64,000 bases of DNA from Closterium sp. Naga37s-1 (taxonomy: Eukaryota; Streptophyta; Zygnematophyceae; Desmidiales; Closteriaceae), in NCBI GenBank assembly GCA_947471745.1, contig CANJKZ010001148.1, forward strand, positions 1,499,001 to 1,563,000. Direction: 5' to 3'. The position numbers and the translations under genes are program-made. Shown here one piece after another: positions 53,299-64,000 of this stretch. The notes beneath the pieces are model-generated. The model saw nothing but the letters and a program-made list of their open reading frames with translations, was not told where the DNA came from and did not search any database. The first letter of the stretch is position 1; every line of letters starts with the position of its first letter.

Positions 53299-54060
53299 AT
53301 GGTGTACGTGAAGGACAGCCTCTCCAGCAGTCTACTGCATGCTTGACTGTAAATTACAACATGTACAGCTAGGTCACTTCTTAGGACGTAAATTGTAATG
53401 GTAACATGCAATGAGAAGTCACTTACATATGCTTTTTGGATCCACCTAGTCTCTTGGCTTTCTAGGTGATTTCAGTGTCCGTTTGTGTTGGAATAACTTC
53501 TTCGAGCGACGTCAAGTGTGCTGCTTTGCACGATATCGAGACTCGCTAGTAGTGAGACGATAGCATATCAGCGTGTCCACACAGCCAGACCTTGACTGGT
53601 CCGTGATTTCATCCTCGTGATGACCACCGTTTTCGTCACGAGTTCACGGAGAACCTGAACGTCGAGTTCCGGATATTGCGCTGGGAATCGCGCATCAAGT
53701 ATTTCGCGGGTAATCTTCGGACGCGTCAAACCGAAATGGTGCTCTCGCACATCGACCACTTCACCATTCTTGTTCTCTCCAGTAGCTCTAATCGTTGCGA
53801 CCCTCCTGCCTCTTTCTCTCATCCCCTCTTCCCATGCTCGAAGAATCCCCTCAGCTTAGTATTTATTTGGGTCGGGCGAGCGCTGTTCCGAGTATAACGC
53901 ATTAGCGATGTACGTGATCTCTCTATCCGCGCCGCTACTGGCACAGTCACGGAAAACAACAACCCTGCCGGCCGGAGAGCCTAAGCCGTTAGATTGACGA
54001 GCCGACAGAAGCTGACGCGGAAAACCTCCTGCGACAAACGACAAGCCGTTAATCGGCATT
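53299..54060 (+). other. 3' untranslated and downstream region of the GATA gene
   Basis: No gene is recognised. TGTAAATTAC (53348) and TTGTAATGG (53395) are UGUA-type elements and could belong to the polyadenylation signal of the GATA transcript. No AATAAA is seen after the stop in this stretch. The remainder has no repeat or coding signal that I can support. Confidence 0.45.
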
Positions 54061-54097
54061 TTATCGCAGCCGGGCGACGGCGATGGCGGAAAGGCGC

Positions 54098-54193
54098 CAC
54101 GTGTCAACTTGAACCTGGCGGTTGACACGTACGATGAGGGATCGTACGGCGGGGCGGAAGTCGGGCGGCACAGGGAGTTGACACGAACGTGTC
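54098..54193. promoter_or_regulatory. G-box and GTTGACACGT inverted-repeat cluster
   Basis: ACGTGTCAAC (54099-54108) and GTTGACACGT (54121-54130) form a perfect 10-bp inverted repeat with a 12-base spacer. A further GTTGACACG (54177-54185) abuts AACGTGTC. The left arm contains a G-box CACGTG (54098-54103), and the TTGAC cores match W-box sites. It is a possible cis-regulatory cluster; no gene start is recognised next to it. Confidence 0.4.
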
Positions 54194-54539
54194 GTACATT
54201 GCTGCGTCGTACGCCGAGTGGGTGGAGAGTGCAGCGCGCGACCCGTTCCGCTGTATGACGAACCAGTAGAGGTCCTTGGTCAGGTGCGCTTGCGAACTCC
54301 GCCAACTTGTACTTTTTCTGTTTTACCTTCGCTAAAGTGCGTTCGAGCACCACCGACTTCTACTGCTCCGTGTCCCACGCTCCATGTGCATGGGGTTGGA
54401 AGCCATGGCGATTGTTTTTAGGTATGCTTGTAACTGACAGCTTGTGGGTCAGCTTGTATCGGGTCAGCATGTAGCGGGCAGCTGGCATATTCATTTGTGG
54501 GCTGGAATTCGCATAACACTCCGCTCTCATGTCGAGGTG

Positions 54540-54725
54540 CCTCGGAAAAGGCTTCAGCTCCGGATTCCCCTTCCCCTCACCCCATTCTGCTTCCCCCATC
54601 TCCCGCCCCCATTCCTCTCCCCCAGTTCCCCTTCCCCTCTTACCCTTCCTTCCCTCCTCCCCCGTTTTCTCCCAACCGTTTTGTCCACCCCCCACCCCAA
54701 CCTCCCCTCCCCCCTCCTTTTTTAG
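54540..54725. repeat. Pyrimidine-rich low-complexity tract
   Basis: Almost pure C/T on the plus strand (CCCTTCCCCTC-like), about 185 bp. It is non-coding; the open frames across it are proline/serine low-complexity artefacts. Confidence 0.7.
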
Positions 54726-54729
54726 TTCT

Positions 54730-55012
54730 TCCATCATTGACCCACATTAACCCTCGTTGACCCTCCCTGACCCTCACTGACCGAACCTCACTACTAGTTC
54801 CTCGGTGTCGACTTATTGACTGACATTGACTCCTATTGACTCTCGTTGACTCTCGTTGACCCTTGTTGACGCTTATTGGTTCTTGTTGACCCTCAGAATC
54901 CGGACCTGCTGGAGCAGAGGCGGTTCCGCGCTTTGGATTCAAATATATCCCTAAACGCTTTCACCCCCACGACCTCTAGTTGCTCTCGTTGACTTTCGTT
55001 GACCCGTGTTAA
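54730..55012 (+). repeat. Degenerate TTGAC minisatellite
   Basis: A run of about 10-12-bp imperfect units of the form TTGACTCTCG or TTGACCCTCA. It is densest at 54735-54893 and resumes at 54980-55010. Each unit carries a TTGAC core. Confidence 0.8.
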
Positions 55013-55051
55013 TCATTCTGTAATAATTCTGAGGTTTTCCTCTGCATTACC

Positions 55052-55131
55052 CCTCCCCTTCCCTCCCCTGCCCTCCCCTGCCCTGCCCTGCCCTGCCCTG
55101 CCCTGCCCTGCCCTGCCCTGCCCTGCCCTGT
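55052..55131. repeat. CCCTG pentanucleotide microsatellite
   Basis: About 80 bp: imperfect CCCTCCCCTG units followed by uninterrupted CCCTG repeats to 55131. Confidence 0.95.
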
Positions 55132-55695
55132 AACCACTGTATTGGAGAACTTATGATTCCGATGAGTCCAAATACGATGCGATGCTAATGATTCCAAACG
55201 TATGCATCGTTTCACGGCAGTGCACGGATAATGCTGGTGACTTGATTTCCTACAAGCTTACTGTAAGAACGATAGTTGTCAATTCCATGTTGTCGCTGTG
55301 TTCCCATCTGTGATATAGGAGTACGTGACCAGGTTAGGGGGAACGCCACCCCTTTCTATGGCACGCAGTGGCATCCAGAGGTGGGTTGTTCCATGCTGAC
55401 GTGTATTGTGATATGCTGACGTGGATTGTGACATGCTGACATGGGTCGTAGTAGCAGAAGAACGTCTATGAATGAGGGTTGGACCATTGGACGCATACAG
55501 CACTCCATTGTTCAGGTCTATGGCATCTCCTCCCCCTCACATCTCTACCCCTTCACCCTCCCATCTCGCCTCTCCCATATCCCTTACATCTCATCCTTCC
55601 CATTACCCCGCATGGCAGTGAGGCCCATGACAATAGTACTAGCAAACGCAGCACAACTGTCGACAGGAGCACAAGTTGTCAATAGTAGAGCATTG
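55132..55695. other. Intergenic stretch with a 20-bp tandem repeat
   Basis: No gene is recognised. Three successive 20-bp units (ATGCTGACGTGGATTGTGAC form) lie at 55393-55450, two of them with the bZIP-type TGACGT core. The stretch ends at the 3' LTR of copia F. Confidence 0.6.
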
Positions 55696-55813
55696 TGTCA
55701 AGAAGTGATGTGTGCATTGAGTAGGATGAGAGTACAAGCAGGAAACCCTAAGGGGTTGTACTCATTAGAGTATGCCCCACTACAGCCTAGAGCATACAAA
55801 ACATAGTTTGACA
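55696..55813 (-). repeat. Copia F 3' LTR
   Basis: 118 bp. It resembles the LTRs of J and C in length and termini (TGTC...GACA). The 5 bases to its left are CATTG, the expected duplication to look for at the far end of F outside the window. Confidence 0.8.
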
Positions 55814-55907
55814 CACCCCCATAGGCAAAGTGGGGGATAGCAAACACAACAGACGGTCACAAGACCAGTCAAGCAAGAGAACAAAACTAAGCAAAGCTCA
55901 GGGTAGA

Positions 55908-56061
55908 TGTCAAATGTTTATATGTTCTAGATGTTAGTTATTCTAGGCTACAGTGAGTTGCCCTCTAAAGGGTACAACATTCTCTAGGTCGACACTTGTA
56001 TCTCGATTGTTCCTACTCACTCACATAATTCTCTCGACACTTTTCCTAGCCTATTTTAAGA
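55908..56061 (+). repeat. Copia E 5' LTR
   Basis: 154 bp, TGTCAAATG...TTTTAAGA. It matches 63359-63512 with about three differences. By TSD placement its 3' terminus is GA rather than the usual CA. Confidence 0.9.
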
Positions 56062-56104
56062 TGGTATTAGAGTAGGTAATTTTTCTCCCTCCCACGCTTC
56101 CGCT

Positions 56105-56800
56105 CCCTCCCTTAGCCGGTCCCGAGGCGCCCGTCCCTTAGACTCCGTTTCGTCGCGGGTAGGACGGCCCCCGCGGGCCTCGTTTTCGTCGCGTTCAAAG
56201 GCCCCCGCGGGCCTCGTTTTTCGTCGCGTTTAAAGGGCCCCGCTGGCCCCTCGTTTCGTCGTGCTCCAGAAGGGACCCCCCCCCGCGGGCCCGCGTAGTC
56301 GTGCTTAGCCCGCAACAGCCGCGCGTGCAAGCAGCGGGCACACACGCACCAGCAGCAGCAGCGCGCGCGTTAGCCAGCGGCAGCCGCGCACGCCACTGCA
56401 GCACGCGCATTGCAGCAGCAGCGCTCGCATTGGAGCAGCACGGCTAGGCAGCAGCGGGTGCTACTGCAGCAGCACGGCTAGGCATCAGCTAGCCGCCAGC
56501 AGCTCGCCGCCAGCAGCAGCTAGCCGCCAGCAGCTCGCCGCCAGCAGCAGCTAGCCGCCAGCAGCTAGCCGCCAGCAACTAGCCGCCATCAGCAGCTAGC
56601 CGCCAGCAGCAGCTAGCCGCCAGCAGCTAGCCGCATGCTAGCCCCTCCCACCCGCCCACAGCCCCTTTCAACCGCTCACAGCCCCTTCCAACCGCTCACA
56701 GCCCCTTCCAACTGCTCACAGCCCCTTCCAACCGCTCACAGCCCCTTCCAACCGCTCACAGCCCCTTCCAACCGCTCACAGCCCCTCATCACGCGCGCAC
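56105..56800 (+). repeat. GC-rich leader repeats of E
   Basis: Three successive repeat blocks occur: about three GTCGCG...CCCCGCGGGCCTCGTTTT units at 56150-56260, CAGCAGCTAGCCGC units at 56460-56635, and 20-bp CACAGCCCCTTCCAACCGCT units at 56655-56785. They are non-coding by position before gag. Confidence 0.85.
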
Positions 56801-59800
56801 ACCACCCAGGACCACCCGACCTCCGTTGGTTCGACACTCGCGTGTTTCGCACGTACTCACAGTGTTTCGCACCGTCGCGGCTGGAGGCCGCTCCACTTAG
56901 CTGTTTAGGCTAGGCTTGACGTTCGTTGTTAGCTAGGTCTCTCCTCGCTCCGCCAGCCCCTCGAACGACTCTCTGGCTCCTCGATCGGCTCGTCAGCCCT
57001 GCCTCCTCCAGCCGTGTGCTCCTAGCCCAGCTAGCTCCCAGCTCCGTTCGTTACTAGACTGGCGTTCCTAGCTCAGTTTTCCTCCGTGCTCCGGCAGTAC
57101 CTCGCCTAGTCCCACCTGGCGCTCCTCGCTCCTAGCTCCGTTTGCTCCATGCTCCAGGTGCTCCTAGCCTAGCGTCCAGTATGGACTCCTCCCGCCGCCT
57201 TCGTTTCGATGCAGAGGGGCGCCCGATAGAGTTCGGCACCTGGCTCCGCGAGACTCAGCGCTATCTCACCAGTCAGCACCAGGACGGCGCCACCCTGTAC
57301 GCCCACGCGTCCGGCGCCCTCCAGGCACCACCGCGTCCCGAGCCCCTCCCTGCCGTGCCCCCCCCCGACTCCGGAGGCGCAGGCGGACTACGCTCGTCTC
57401 GTCTTGGCGAGGGACGTTTGGGACTCCCGTGACGCTGCGGCTGCACTCGCGCTGACCGAGCTCCTTCCGCCGACTGAGGCTGCTCACTTCGACCTGGTAG
57501 AGACTGCGAAGGAGGTGTATGATGCTATTTCTGCACGCTATTCCACCCCTTCCTCTGCCTCCCTCAGCCGCATCCTCATGCCGTTCGTGTTTCCCGACCT
57601 CGGCTCGTTTGCGACTGTCTCTGACCTAGCCACACACTTGCGCTCCCTTGTCGCTAGCTACCGAGCAGCTTGCACTGAGGCTCAGCTTCTTGTTGCCCCT
57701 CCTCCTATCTGGCTCACCGTCCACTGGGTAGTCACTCGTCTCCCTGACCGCCTCTCCACTGCCCGTGACGCACTTCTCCAGCAGCACCCCAGTGAGCTTA
57801 CGATTGATCTTCTTGGGACCACTCTCGGGAAGATCGAGAGTGACCTCCTCTCTGTTGCCTCAGCCACTGACGCAGTTGCCCCTCGTCTGTTTGAGGGGTG
57901 TGCTGTCCCCCAGCTTCCTACCTTCACTGCTACTCGTGCCTCTGCTGCTGTGTCAGTCTCTGAGGACACTGCAGCTGTTTCTACCGCTGACAGGCAGAAA
58001 CGGGGCAAGGGAGGTAAGAAAGGGGGGAAGGGGGGTGGCGGCGGTGGAGGAGGTGGCGGTGGTGGAGGCGGCCCTGGGGGCGGCAGTGGTGGCGGTGGCG
58101 GTGGTGCCCTAGGCGGAGGGAGCTCTGGAGGAGGTGCTGACCCGCCTGCTGGAGGAGGTTCGACCAGCGGTGGTGCGGGGCCCCAGCAGCAGCAGCCACA
58201 GCAGCAGCAGCCACAGCAGAGACAGCAGCAGTAGCAGGAACAGCAGCAGTGGCAGGCACCACAGCAGTTTCAGTCATGGGGACCCCCACTGCAGTGGGGT
58301 CCGCAGCAGCACTGGGGCCCTCCGCCACAGTGGGGACCTGGAGGACCCGGGAGCACTAGCCGCAGCAGCAGCACTACCAGTTGGGCCCCCCGCCCCCCGC
58401 GGCGCAACACCGGCCCCTGCGACCACTGGTGCGTCACCGAACCGGGCAGTCCCTGTGTATGCGGCTGCGACGACCACTCTGCAGCGCGGTGCTTCCGCCA
58501 CCTCGACGACCTCTACCGTGCACGCTGGGGTCCTGAGGCGACCACCTTGCGCTGGGCTCGCCTGCTAGCCCGTAAGATTCCTGTATTTGAACTGTCTATG
58601 GACGATGCTCGTCAATATGCTTTGTATGCTGATGTTGACTATAGTGCTGATGGATATGTGTGCTCGCGTGTTCGTAGTCTAGGATGCTTGCCTCCTGTTA
58701 GTGTAGACCTGTGCCTCTCTAGTCTAGGTGCTTGTGTCTCTGCTATAGGTGCTTGTGTAACCTCCGAACCTGCCACGCCTCCGGCTGAGGCGTCTCTGTC
58801 GTTCACGCTGGACTCTGGCGCGTCGCAGTGTTTCTTCCGCGACTACACGACCCTCACACCACTCCTTGCTCCGGTTCCGGTAGCTCTGGCTGATCCTTCT
58901 TCAGGACCAGCCGTTGCGCGCAGCTCCACCACCCTCCCGTGCCCTGTGGTCCCCTCCGGTGTCCTGCGCGGCCTCCACATCCCCTCGTTCACTCGGAACT
59001 TGGTGGGTGTTGGATACCTCCAGGACAGGGGGATCACCGTTACCTTTGTGGGGGGTGGAAGGACTGTTGTCTGTACAGACGCCGCTACAGGTGCTGTTCT
59101 CGCCACGTTCACCAAGGAGTCCCGCTCTGGTCTCTACGTTCTCCACACCGAGCGCTCCTCGGTTACTTCCTCCGTTCAGGTCGCTGCGTCCCCTCAGGTC
59201 CCAGTGTCTAGTCCGGTTGCTGTGTCTGGTCAGGTAGTGGTGTCGGGTCAGGTTGCTGCGTCTTGCTCCTGTTGGTCCCTCGCCCACCCGACCGTCTTGT
59301 GGCATCACCGCCTTGGCCACCTGTCGCTCCCCCGCCTCCGCAGCATGGCCAGTCACAGTCTTGTCTCAGGTCTCCCGCGCGTCTTTCCGTCACTCCCGCC
59401 CTCGCTTGCCCCACCCTGCACACCTTGCGTTGCCGGCCGCCTGCGCGCCATTCCGCACTCCTCCTCCCTTCGTCCGGCCACTGCTCCCTTCCAGACTCTC
59501 CACCTGGACGTCTGGGGCCCTGCCCCTACGCTCGGACCTGAGAGGGAGCGCTGATTTCTAGTGGTCGTTGACGACTACTCCATGTACACCACGGTGTTTC
59601 CTCTCGCGAAGAAGTCCAAGGTGACTTCTACGCTAATCCGGTGGCTTCTGGCCACTGAGGGCACTCGTGGTAGTCGTGTCCGTTGTCTCCACTCCGACCG
59701 TGGGGGTGAGTTTCGCTCCGGCGTCCTTGCCGGGTTCTGCGGCGAGCAGGGCACCAGACAGTCCTGGACGCTGCCGGAGTCCCCACAGTAGAATGGGGTT

Positions 59801-60419
59801 GCTGAGCGCCGCATTGGCTTGGTCATGGACATCGCCCGCACGTCCATGATCCATGCCCGTGCGCCCCATTTTCTGTGGCCCTACGCGCTGCGCTACGCCG
59901 CGCACCAGCTGAACCTCCATCCGCGTGTCTTGCGGCCAGAGGTTTCACCGACCAGTCTTTGGACTGGGTCCCCTGGTGTTGGGTCGGCCTTTCACGTTTG
60001 GGGCTGCCTTGCGCTTGTCTGCGACACCTCTGCGGACAAGCTCTCGGCTCGCGCCATCCCCTGTGTCTTCCTTGGTTTCCCGGTGGGCTCTCCCGACTAC
60101 TCCTTTTACCACCCGCCCCTCCACCAGTTTCTAGACTCTCGTGACGTCCGGTTTGACGAGTCAGTGTCGTACTACACCTGGTACCCCTGTCGAGGTCTCC
60201 CGGTTCCCCCTCCCCCCCTCTTCCTCGCACCCTCTCCTCCCCCTGCTCCCGCTCCTCTGGTACCCCCGCCCCCCCCTGGTCCTGCCCTGTCAGGTGTGTC
60301 TCACGCTATCCCTCTCCCCTCGGTCGCGCGTCAGGTAGCGTCTCCCTCCCCGCAGTCCTCCTCACAGTCCCTTCAGCAACCTTCGGCACTTCCGCGACAG
60401 GCTACTGTGGACTCGGTTG

Positions 60420-60730
60420 GTGTTGGGGCTGGAGGTGCAGCCACTGGCGGTACTCGGTCTGGGGGTGCTATTTCGAGGGGTGCTGGAGCGGGAGGTGCTG
60501 GCGCAGGTGGCGCTAGCTCTGGGGGTGCAGGAGCTGGAGGTTCTGGCACTAGAGGTGCTAGTTCTGGGGGTGCTGGAGCTGGAGGTGCTGGCACTGGAGG
60601 TGCTAGTTCTGGAGGTGCTGGAGCTGGAGGCGCTAGTTCTGGGGGTGCTGGTGCTGGAGGTACTGGCACTGGAGGTGCTAGTTCTGGGGGTGCTGGAGCT
60701 GGAGGTACTGACGCTGGAGGTGCTGGTACT
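60420..60730 (+). repeat. GGAGAGGAS coding repeat in IN-RT linker of E
   Basis: Imperfect 15-45-bp units (GGTGCTGGAGCTGGAGGTGC form) encode GGAGAGG and GGASSGG peptides. It is the counterpart of the GGAEP linker in K and C but with a different unit. Confidence 0.88.
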
Positions 60731-60874
60731 GAGGAGACGGGAGCTGGAGGCTCGCCTACTACGTCGCCCACTGCGCGTCCCCACCGCCACGACACCCGTT
60801 TCCAGGCCCTTCGCCGGCTTGAGCGCGAGGAGCAGGAGTGGGTGGAGCAGGAGAGGCAGGAGCTGCAGCAGTTG

Positions 60875-60918
<44 letters not shown>

Positions 60919-60920
60919 GA
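60875..60920 (+). repeat. CAG trinucleotide repeat in E
   Basis: About 14 nearly uninterrupted CAG/CAA codons encode polyglutamine in the linker of E. Confidence 0.92.
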
Positions 60921-63358
60921 CGCCACAGCGGCCACCAATGCAGCAGCTGTTCCCTCCAGTGAGTGGCCTTCAGGCCCTTGGTCTTCCTTCCTCTCCTCCT
61001 GTCCACTCCGAGTCACCTACTGCGTACGGTCCTACGTTTCCTCCTCCGGACTCGACTTCGGCTGTTTTCTCTCCTCCTTAGTCACGGTCGTCTCCTCCTG
61101 TTGCCCCGCACGACTGGACCAGTCGTTGTCCTCCGCGTGCTCGGCCCTCGTCTCATCTTACCGACCTCCGCACTTTCTTGTTTCGTTCTCCTCCTCGTCG
61201 TTCTCTGCCTGTGTCTGTTCTCCCCTCACCTCCTAAGTCGTCTCTCACCGTTTCCTCTCACCCTATCACTGACTACTACCGTGCTGCTCGCCCTGTTGTC
61301 TCCCGTGTTCTCGCCTCTCTTGTCACCGACCCTCGTGCCTCTCCGTCGTCTGTCTCGGCTCTTACTGCCGCTGTCGCTGACTTTGCTTCCACCCGCCGTC
61401 TTGACTACGCCACGCGTGTGGTGGCTGCTCCACCTCCCCGTCCTCTGTCCGTCGGGGGTGAGTCTGCCCTTGGCTGTGACGTCCTAGAGGACAGGCAGTT
61501 TGAGCTAGAGTTCTTGGCTGCCGATCCCCCTCTCTCTGCACCATGCTGCTTTCCCCTGAGGGAGACCCCGACGCCCTTGACATACTGACACCTCGCACGT
61601 ACCGTGAGGCAGTGTCAGGGGAGTGGGCCTCCCAGTGGAAAGCGGCTATGGACTCGGAGTTAGCGTCTTGGAGATCCACAGGCACTTACGTCGACGCAAT
61701 TCCCCCTCCCAGGGCGAACGTTGTCGATGGCATGTGGCTCTTCAAGGTGAAGCGGCCGCCTGGTTCACCGCCTGTGTTCAAGGCGCACTACGTGGCTAGG
61801 GGGTTCAGTCAGCGTGAGGGAGTTGACTTCTTCCAGACCTTCGCCCCGACCCCGAAGATGACTACTCTTCAGGTGTTACTGCACGTAGCAGCACAGCGAG
61901 ACTACGAGCTGCACTCCCTTGACTTCTCCACTGCGTTTCTCCAGGGCCGACTGCACGAGGAGATCTGGCTGCGCCGTCCTCCTGGCTTCACTGACACCTT
62001 CCCACCTGGGACCCAGTGGAGCCTGAGGCGACCAGTCTACGGTCTCCGCCAGTCGCCCCGTGAGTGGCACGACACTCTGCGCTCCACGCTTCGTGACCTT
62101 GTGTTTCGCCCTTCCTCTGCCGACTCGTCGCTGTTTGTTCGCACTGGTTCCACTCCTTTCTTGATACTAGTGTACGTCGACGACTTGGTCTTTGCTACAG
62201 CAGATAGGGCAGCTCTGACTGAGGTGAAATCTGAACTGCAGAAGAGACACAAGTGCATTGACCTCGGTGAACTGCAGCGCTACCTTGGCCTGCAGATCAC
62301 CAGGGACAAAGCCGCTCACACCATCACACTGACTCAGTCACACATGGTGCAGCAGGTCCTTCGGCGGTTTGGGTTTCAGTTCTCCACCACACAGCCCACT
62401 CCTCTTTCCGTTGACCACCGACTCACTGGCCCTTTTCCTGACGAGCCCTTTGAGTCTAGTGGCCCCTACGCAGAGCTTGTGGGCTGCCTCATGTACCTGA
62501 TGACTTGTACTCGGCCGGACCTCGCCTTTCCCCTCAGCGTCCTCTCTCGCTTTGTTGCGACTGGGAGACACCGTCCTGTTCAGTGGACAGCTGCTGTGAG
62601 GGTGGCGAAGTACCTGGCGACTACATCAGGCATGGGGCTTGTGCTTGGAGGGACACAGCCAGTTGTGTTGACCGGTCACTGCGACTATTCCTACGCTGAC
62701 GACCTGGAGACTCAGCGTTCGACTCAGGGTTACTGCTTCAGTCTGGGTGCTGGTGCTGTGTCGTGGAGGTCTACACGGTCGTCGTCCATGGCTTCGTCCA
62801 GTGCAGAGGCAGAGATCTACGCTGGTGCCATGGCGGCACAGGAGCTTCGCTGGTTGACCTTCTTGCTCGCCGACCTTGGTGAGCAGCCTCGCTCTGCACC
62901 TACCTTTTACGCTGACAACAAGGCCATGATCCTCCTGTGTCGAGAGCCTCGACTGGAGAGCAGGGTGAAGCATATTGACGGGAGGTACTTCCTCCTGCGA
63001 GAGTAGCAGCGACGCGGCCAGGCACGCTTGGACTTTGTGGCCTCAGAGGCCAACACTGCCGACATCTTCACCAAGGCCTTGGCGCCTGGTGACCACCACA
63101 GGTTCTGTGTGCAGCTGGGGCTTGTTGACGCTGGTGTTTGGTTACTGTAGACTTGCTTCTTGTTGCTTGCTCTGCTTGTTCCTGTATCTATACATATTGT
63201 GAACTCTTGAACTGGCCTTGTGGCCCTTTGCTTGTGCTCAGATTGTGTGGTGACTTCGCGATCCACCCTGAGCTTGCTGTGTTCCTTCTCTTGACTGGTC
63301 TTGTGACCCGTTGTTTCCCTGGGTTGATTTGATGCCCCTCACTTAGCCTATGGGGGTG

Positions 63359-63512
63359 TGTCAAATGTTTATATGTTATAGATTTTAGTTATTCTAGGCT
63401 ACAGTGAGTTGCCCTCTAAAGGGTACAACATTCTCTAGGTCGACACTTGTATCTCGATTGTTCCTACTCACTCACATAATTTTCTCGACACTTTTCCTAG
63501 CCTATTTTAAGA
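63359..63512 (+). repeat. Copia E 3' LTR
   Basis: 154 bp, preceded by a CTATGGGGGTG purine tract and followed by TSD GTAGA (63513-63517), after which copia F resumes. Confidence 0.9.
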
Positions 63513-64000
63513 GTAGATATCAAGATCACCACACATTCTGAGCACAAGCAAGCGGTCACAAGGCCAGTTTACATGCAGAGTTCATAAAAGCAATTGCGGT
63601 ACACTGATCACAACCTAGCAAGAGCAAACATGCAGGTATAATCCTATATATCAGAGTACAGCAAGTGCAAGGCATGATCAAGAGACAAGCAGGTGAGGCA
63701 GAGTGGGCACAAGCCCAAGAGCAGTGCAGAAACGCTGATGATCACTAGACCCAAGGGCCTTGGTGAAGACATCAGCAGTGTTGGCCTGTGTGGCCACGTA
63801 AGCAAGACGAAGCTGACCACGCTGCAGCAGCTCTCGCGTTAGGAAATAACGGAGAGCAATGTGCTTCGTTCTGTGCTCCAGTCTCTGGTCCTAACACAAG
63901 GCAATCATGGCCTTGTTGTCGACGTCGGTCAGCAGGTAGGTCTGCCAACGGAGCTCCTGTGCAGCCATAGCCCCAACGTAGGTCTCAGCCTCACAGCTTG

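Larger units (their letters stand above)
57181..63130 (+). pseudogene. Copia E gag-pol region
   Basis: It is collinear with the copia K protein. Gag (FDAEGRPIEFGTWLRETQRY) is followed by a zinc-knuckle-like CDDHSAARCFRHLDDLYRA patch and the protease TLDSGASQCFFRD. Integrase shows HLDVWGPAPT, LHSDRGGEFRSG and AERRIGLVMDIARTSM. RT shows MWLFKVKRPPGSPPVFKAHY, LHSLDFSTAFLQGRLHEEIW and LILVYVDDLVFATAD. RNase H shows LTGHCDYSYADDLETQRSTQ, SSSAEAEIYAGAMAAQELRW and ANTADIFTKALAPGDHHRFC. It is not continuous and is recorded as a fossil with several breaks. Confidence 0.9.
55908..63512 (+). mobile_element. Copia E: Ty1/copia element inside F, broken
   Basis: A plus-strand element of about 7.6 kb with TSD GTAGA (55903-55907 and 63513-63517). 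Its 154-bp LTRs (55908-56061 and 63359-63512) differ at about three positions, so it is young but older than C and K. PBS is TGGTATTAGAG at 56062. A GC-rich repeat-filled leader spans about 56100-57180. Gag starts near 57181 (MDSSRRLRFDAEGRPIEF) and has a polyglycine tract (58020-58190). Protease is near 58800 (TLDSGASQCFFRDY), GAG-pre-IN near 59290 (LWHHRLGHLSLPRLRSM) and integrase about 59490-59900. A repeat-rich linker spans about 60200-61080. RT is about 61700-62500 and RNase H about 62650-63100. A CTATGGGGGTG purine tract precedes the 3' LTR. It is broken, with roughly half a dozen breaks. Confidence 0.92.
55696..64000 (-). mobile_element. Copia F: Ty1/copia element leaving the window, host of E, broken
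   Basis: On the minus strand the 3' LTR is 55696-55813 (118 bp, TGTCAAGAAGTG...GTTTGACA). It is preceded by a CTATGGGGGTG-type purine tract and by 3' untranslated sequence that continues across the insertion of E at 63513. RNase H coding sequence is visible from about 63740 to the window end (HRTKHIALRYFL, NTADVFTKAL blocks on the minus strand). The 5' part and 5' LTR lie beyond 64000. It is of the same short-LTR lineage as C and K. It is split by copia E. No further judgement of wholeness is possible from this portion. Confidence 0.83.

Noticed and set aside
1-64000. rRNA genes, bacterial operons or phage modules
   Set aside because: No conserved rRNA segments or Shine-Dalgarno-led gene series are seen. 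Introns, LTR elements and plant-type domains mark nuclear eukaryotic DNA.

Overview
The window looks like nuclear DNA from a green-lineage eukaryote, probably a streptophyte (charophyte alga or early-diverging land plant). The only convincing host gene is a plant class B GATA transcription factor with two GT-AG introns. Nearly everything else is Ty1/copia and Ty3/gypsy LTR retrotransposon sequence, mostly with initiator-tRNA-Met-like primer sites. A gypsy element carrying a cytosine-methyltransferase domain also fits a charophyte, since such elements have been reported there (from memory). The species itself cannot be read from the sequence.

Positions 1 to about 47,000 are one nested stack, resolved by pairing LTR ends with target-site duplications (TSDs). 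The outermost layer is copia A (+), whose 5' end lies left of the window. Copia B (-, 1616-28373, TSD GCGTG) sits in A. Copia G (+, 2604-23341, TSD ATGTA) sits in the RNase H region of B. Gypsy H (+, 3420-17928) sits in the 5' LTR of G. Copia I (-, 9430-17469, TSD GGGTC) sits in H. A solo LTR (16533-17364, TSD TCGAC) sits in the LTR of I. A second solo LTR of the same family (24003-24821, TSD GCCCT) lies in B, and a short LTR-like insert (21063-21232) lies in G. Further right in A are short copia J (-, 29755-31184, TSD GGGGG) and copia C (-, 32517-46949, TSD TTGAA). C in turn holds copia K (+, 34861-42423, TSD TGAGT). K has one uninterrupted 1984-residue gag-pol frame and identical LTRs, so it looks whole and very young.

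From 47,000 to about 55,700 is a small host island. It contains an old copia RT scrap (D), a PIF/Harbinger-like MITE (47974-48482), about 3 kb of upstream DNA, the GATA gene (51506-53298), and a downstream region of simple repeats and TTGAC-rich arrays. From 55,696 to the end is copia F (-, leaves the window), holding copia E (+, 55908-63512, TSD GTAGA).

The most notable content is in gypsy H: between protease and reverse transcriptase lies a recognisable DNA (cytosine-5) methyltransferase domain (about 5920-6880). Elements C, E, F, J and K form one copia lineage with very short LTRs (about 110-155 bp). Where the parts can be seen, members also have long GC-rich tandem-repeat leaders (C, E, K), an expanded zinc-knuckle-like motif in gag, and repeat-rich linkers between integrase and RT.
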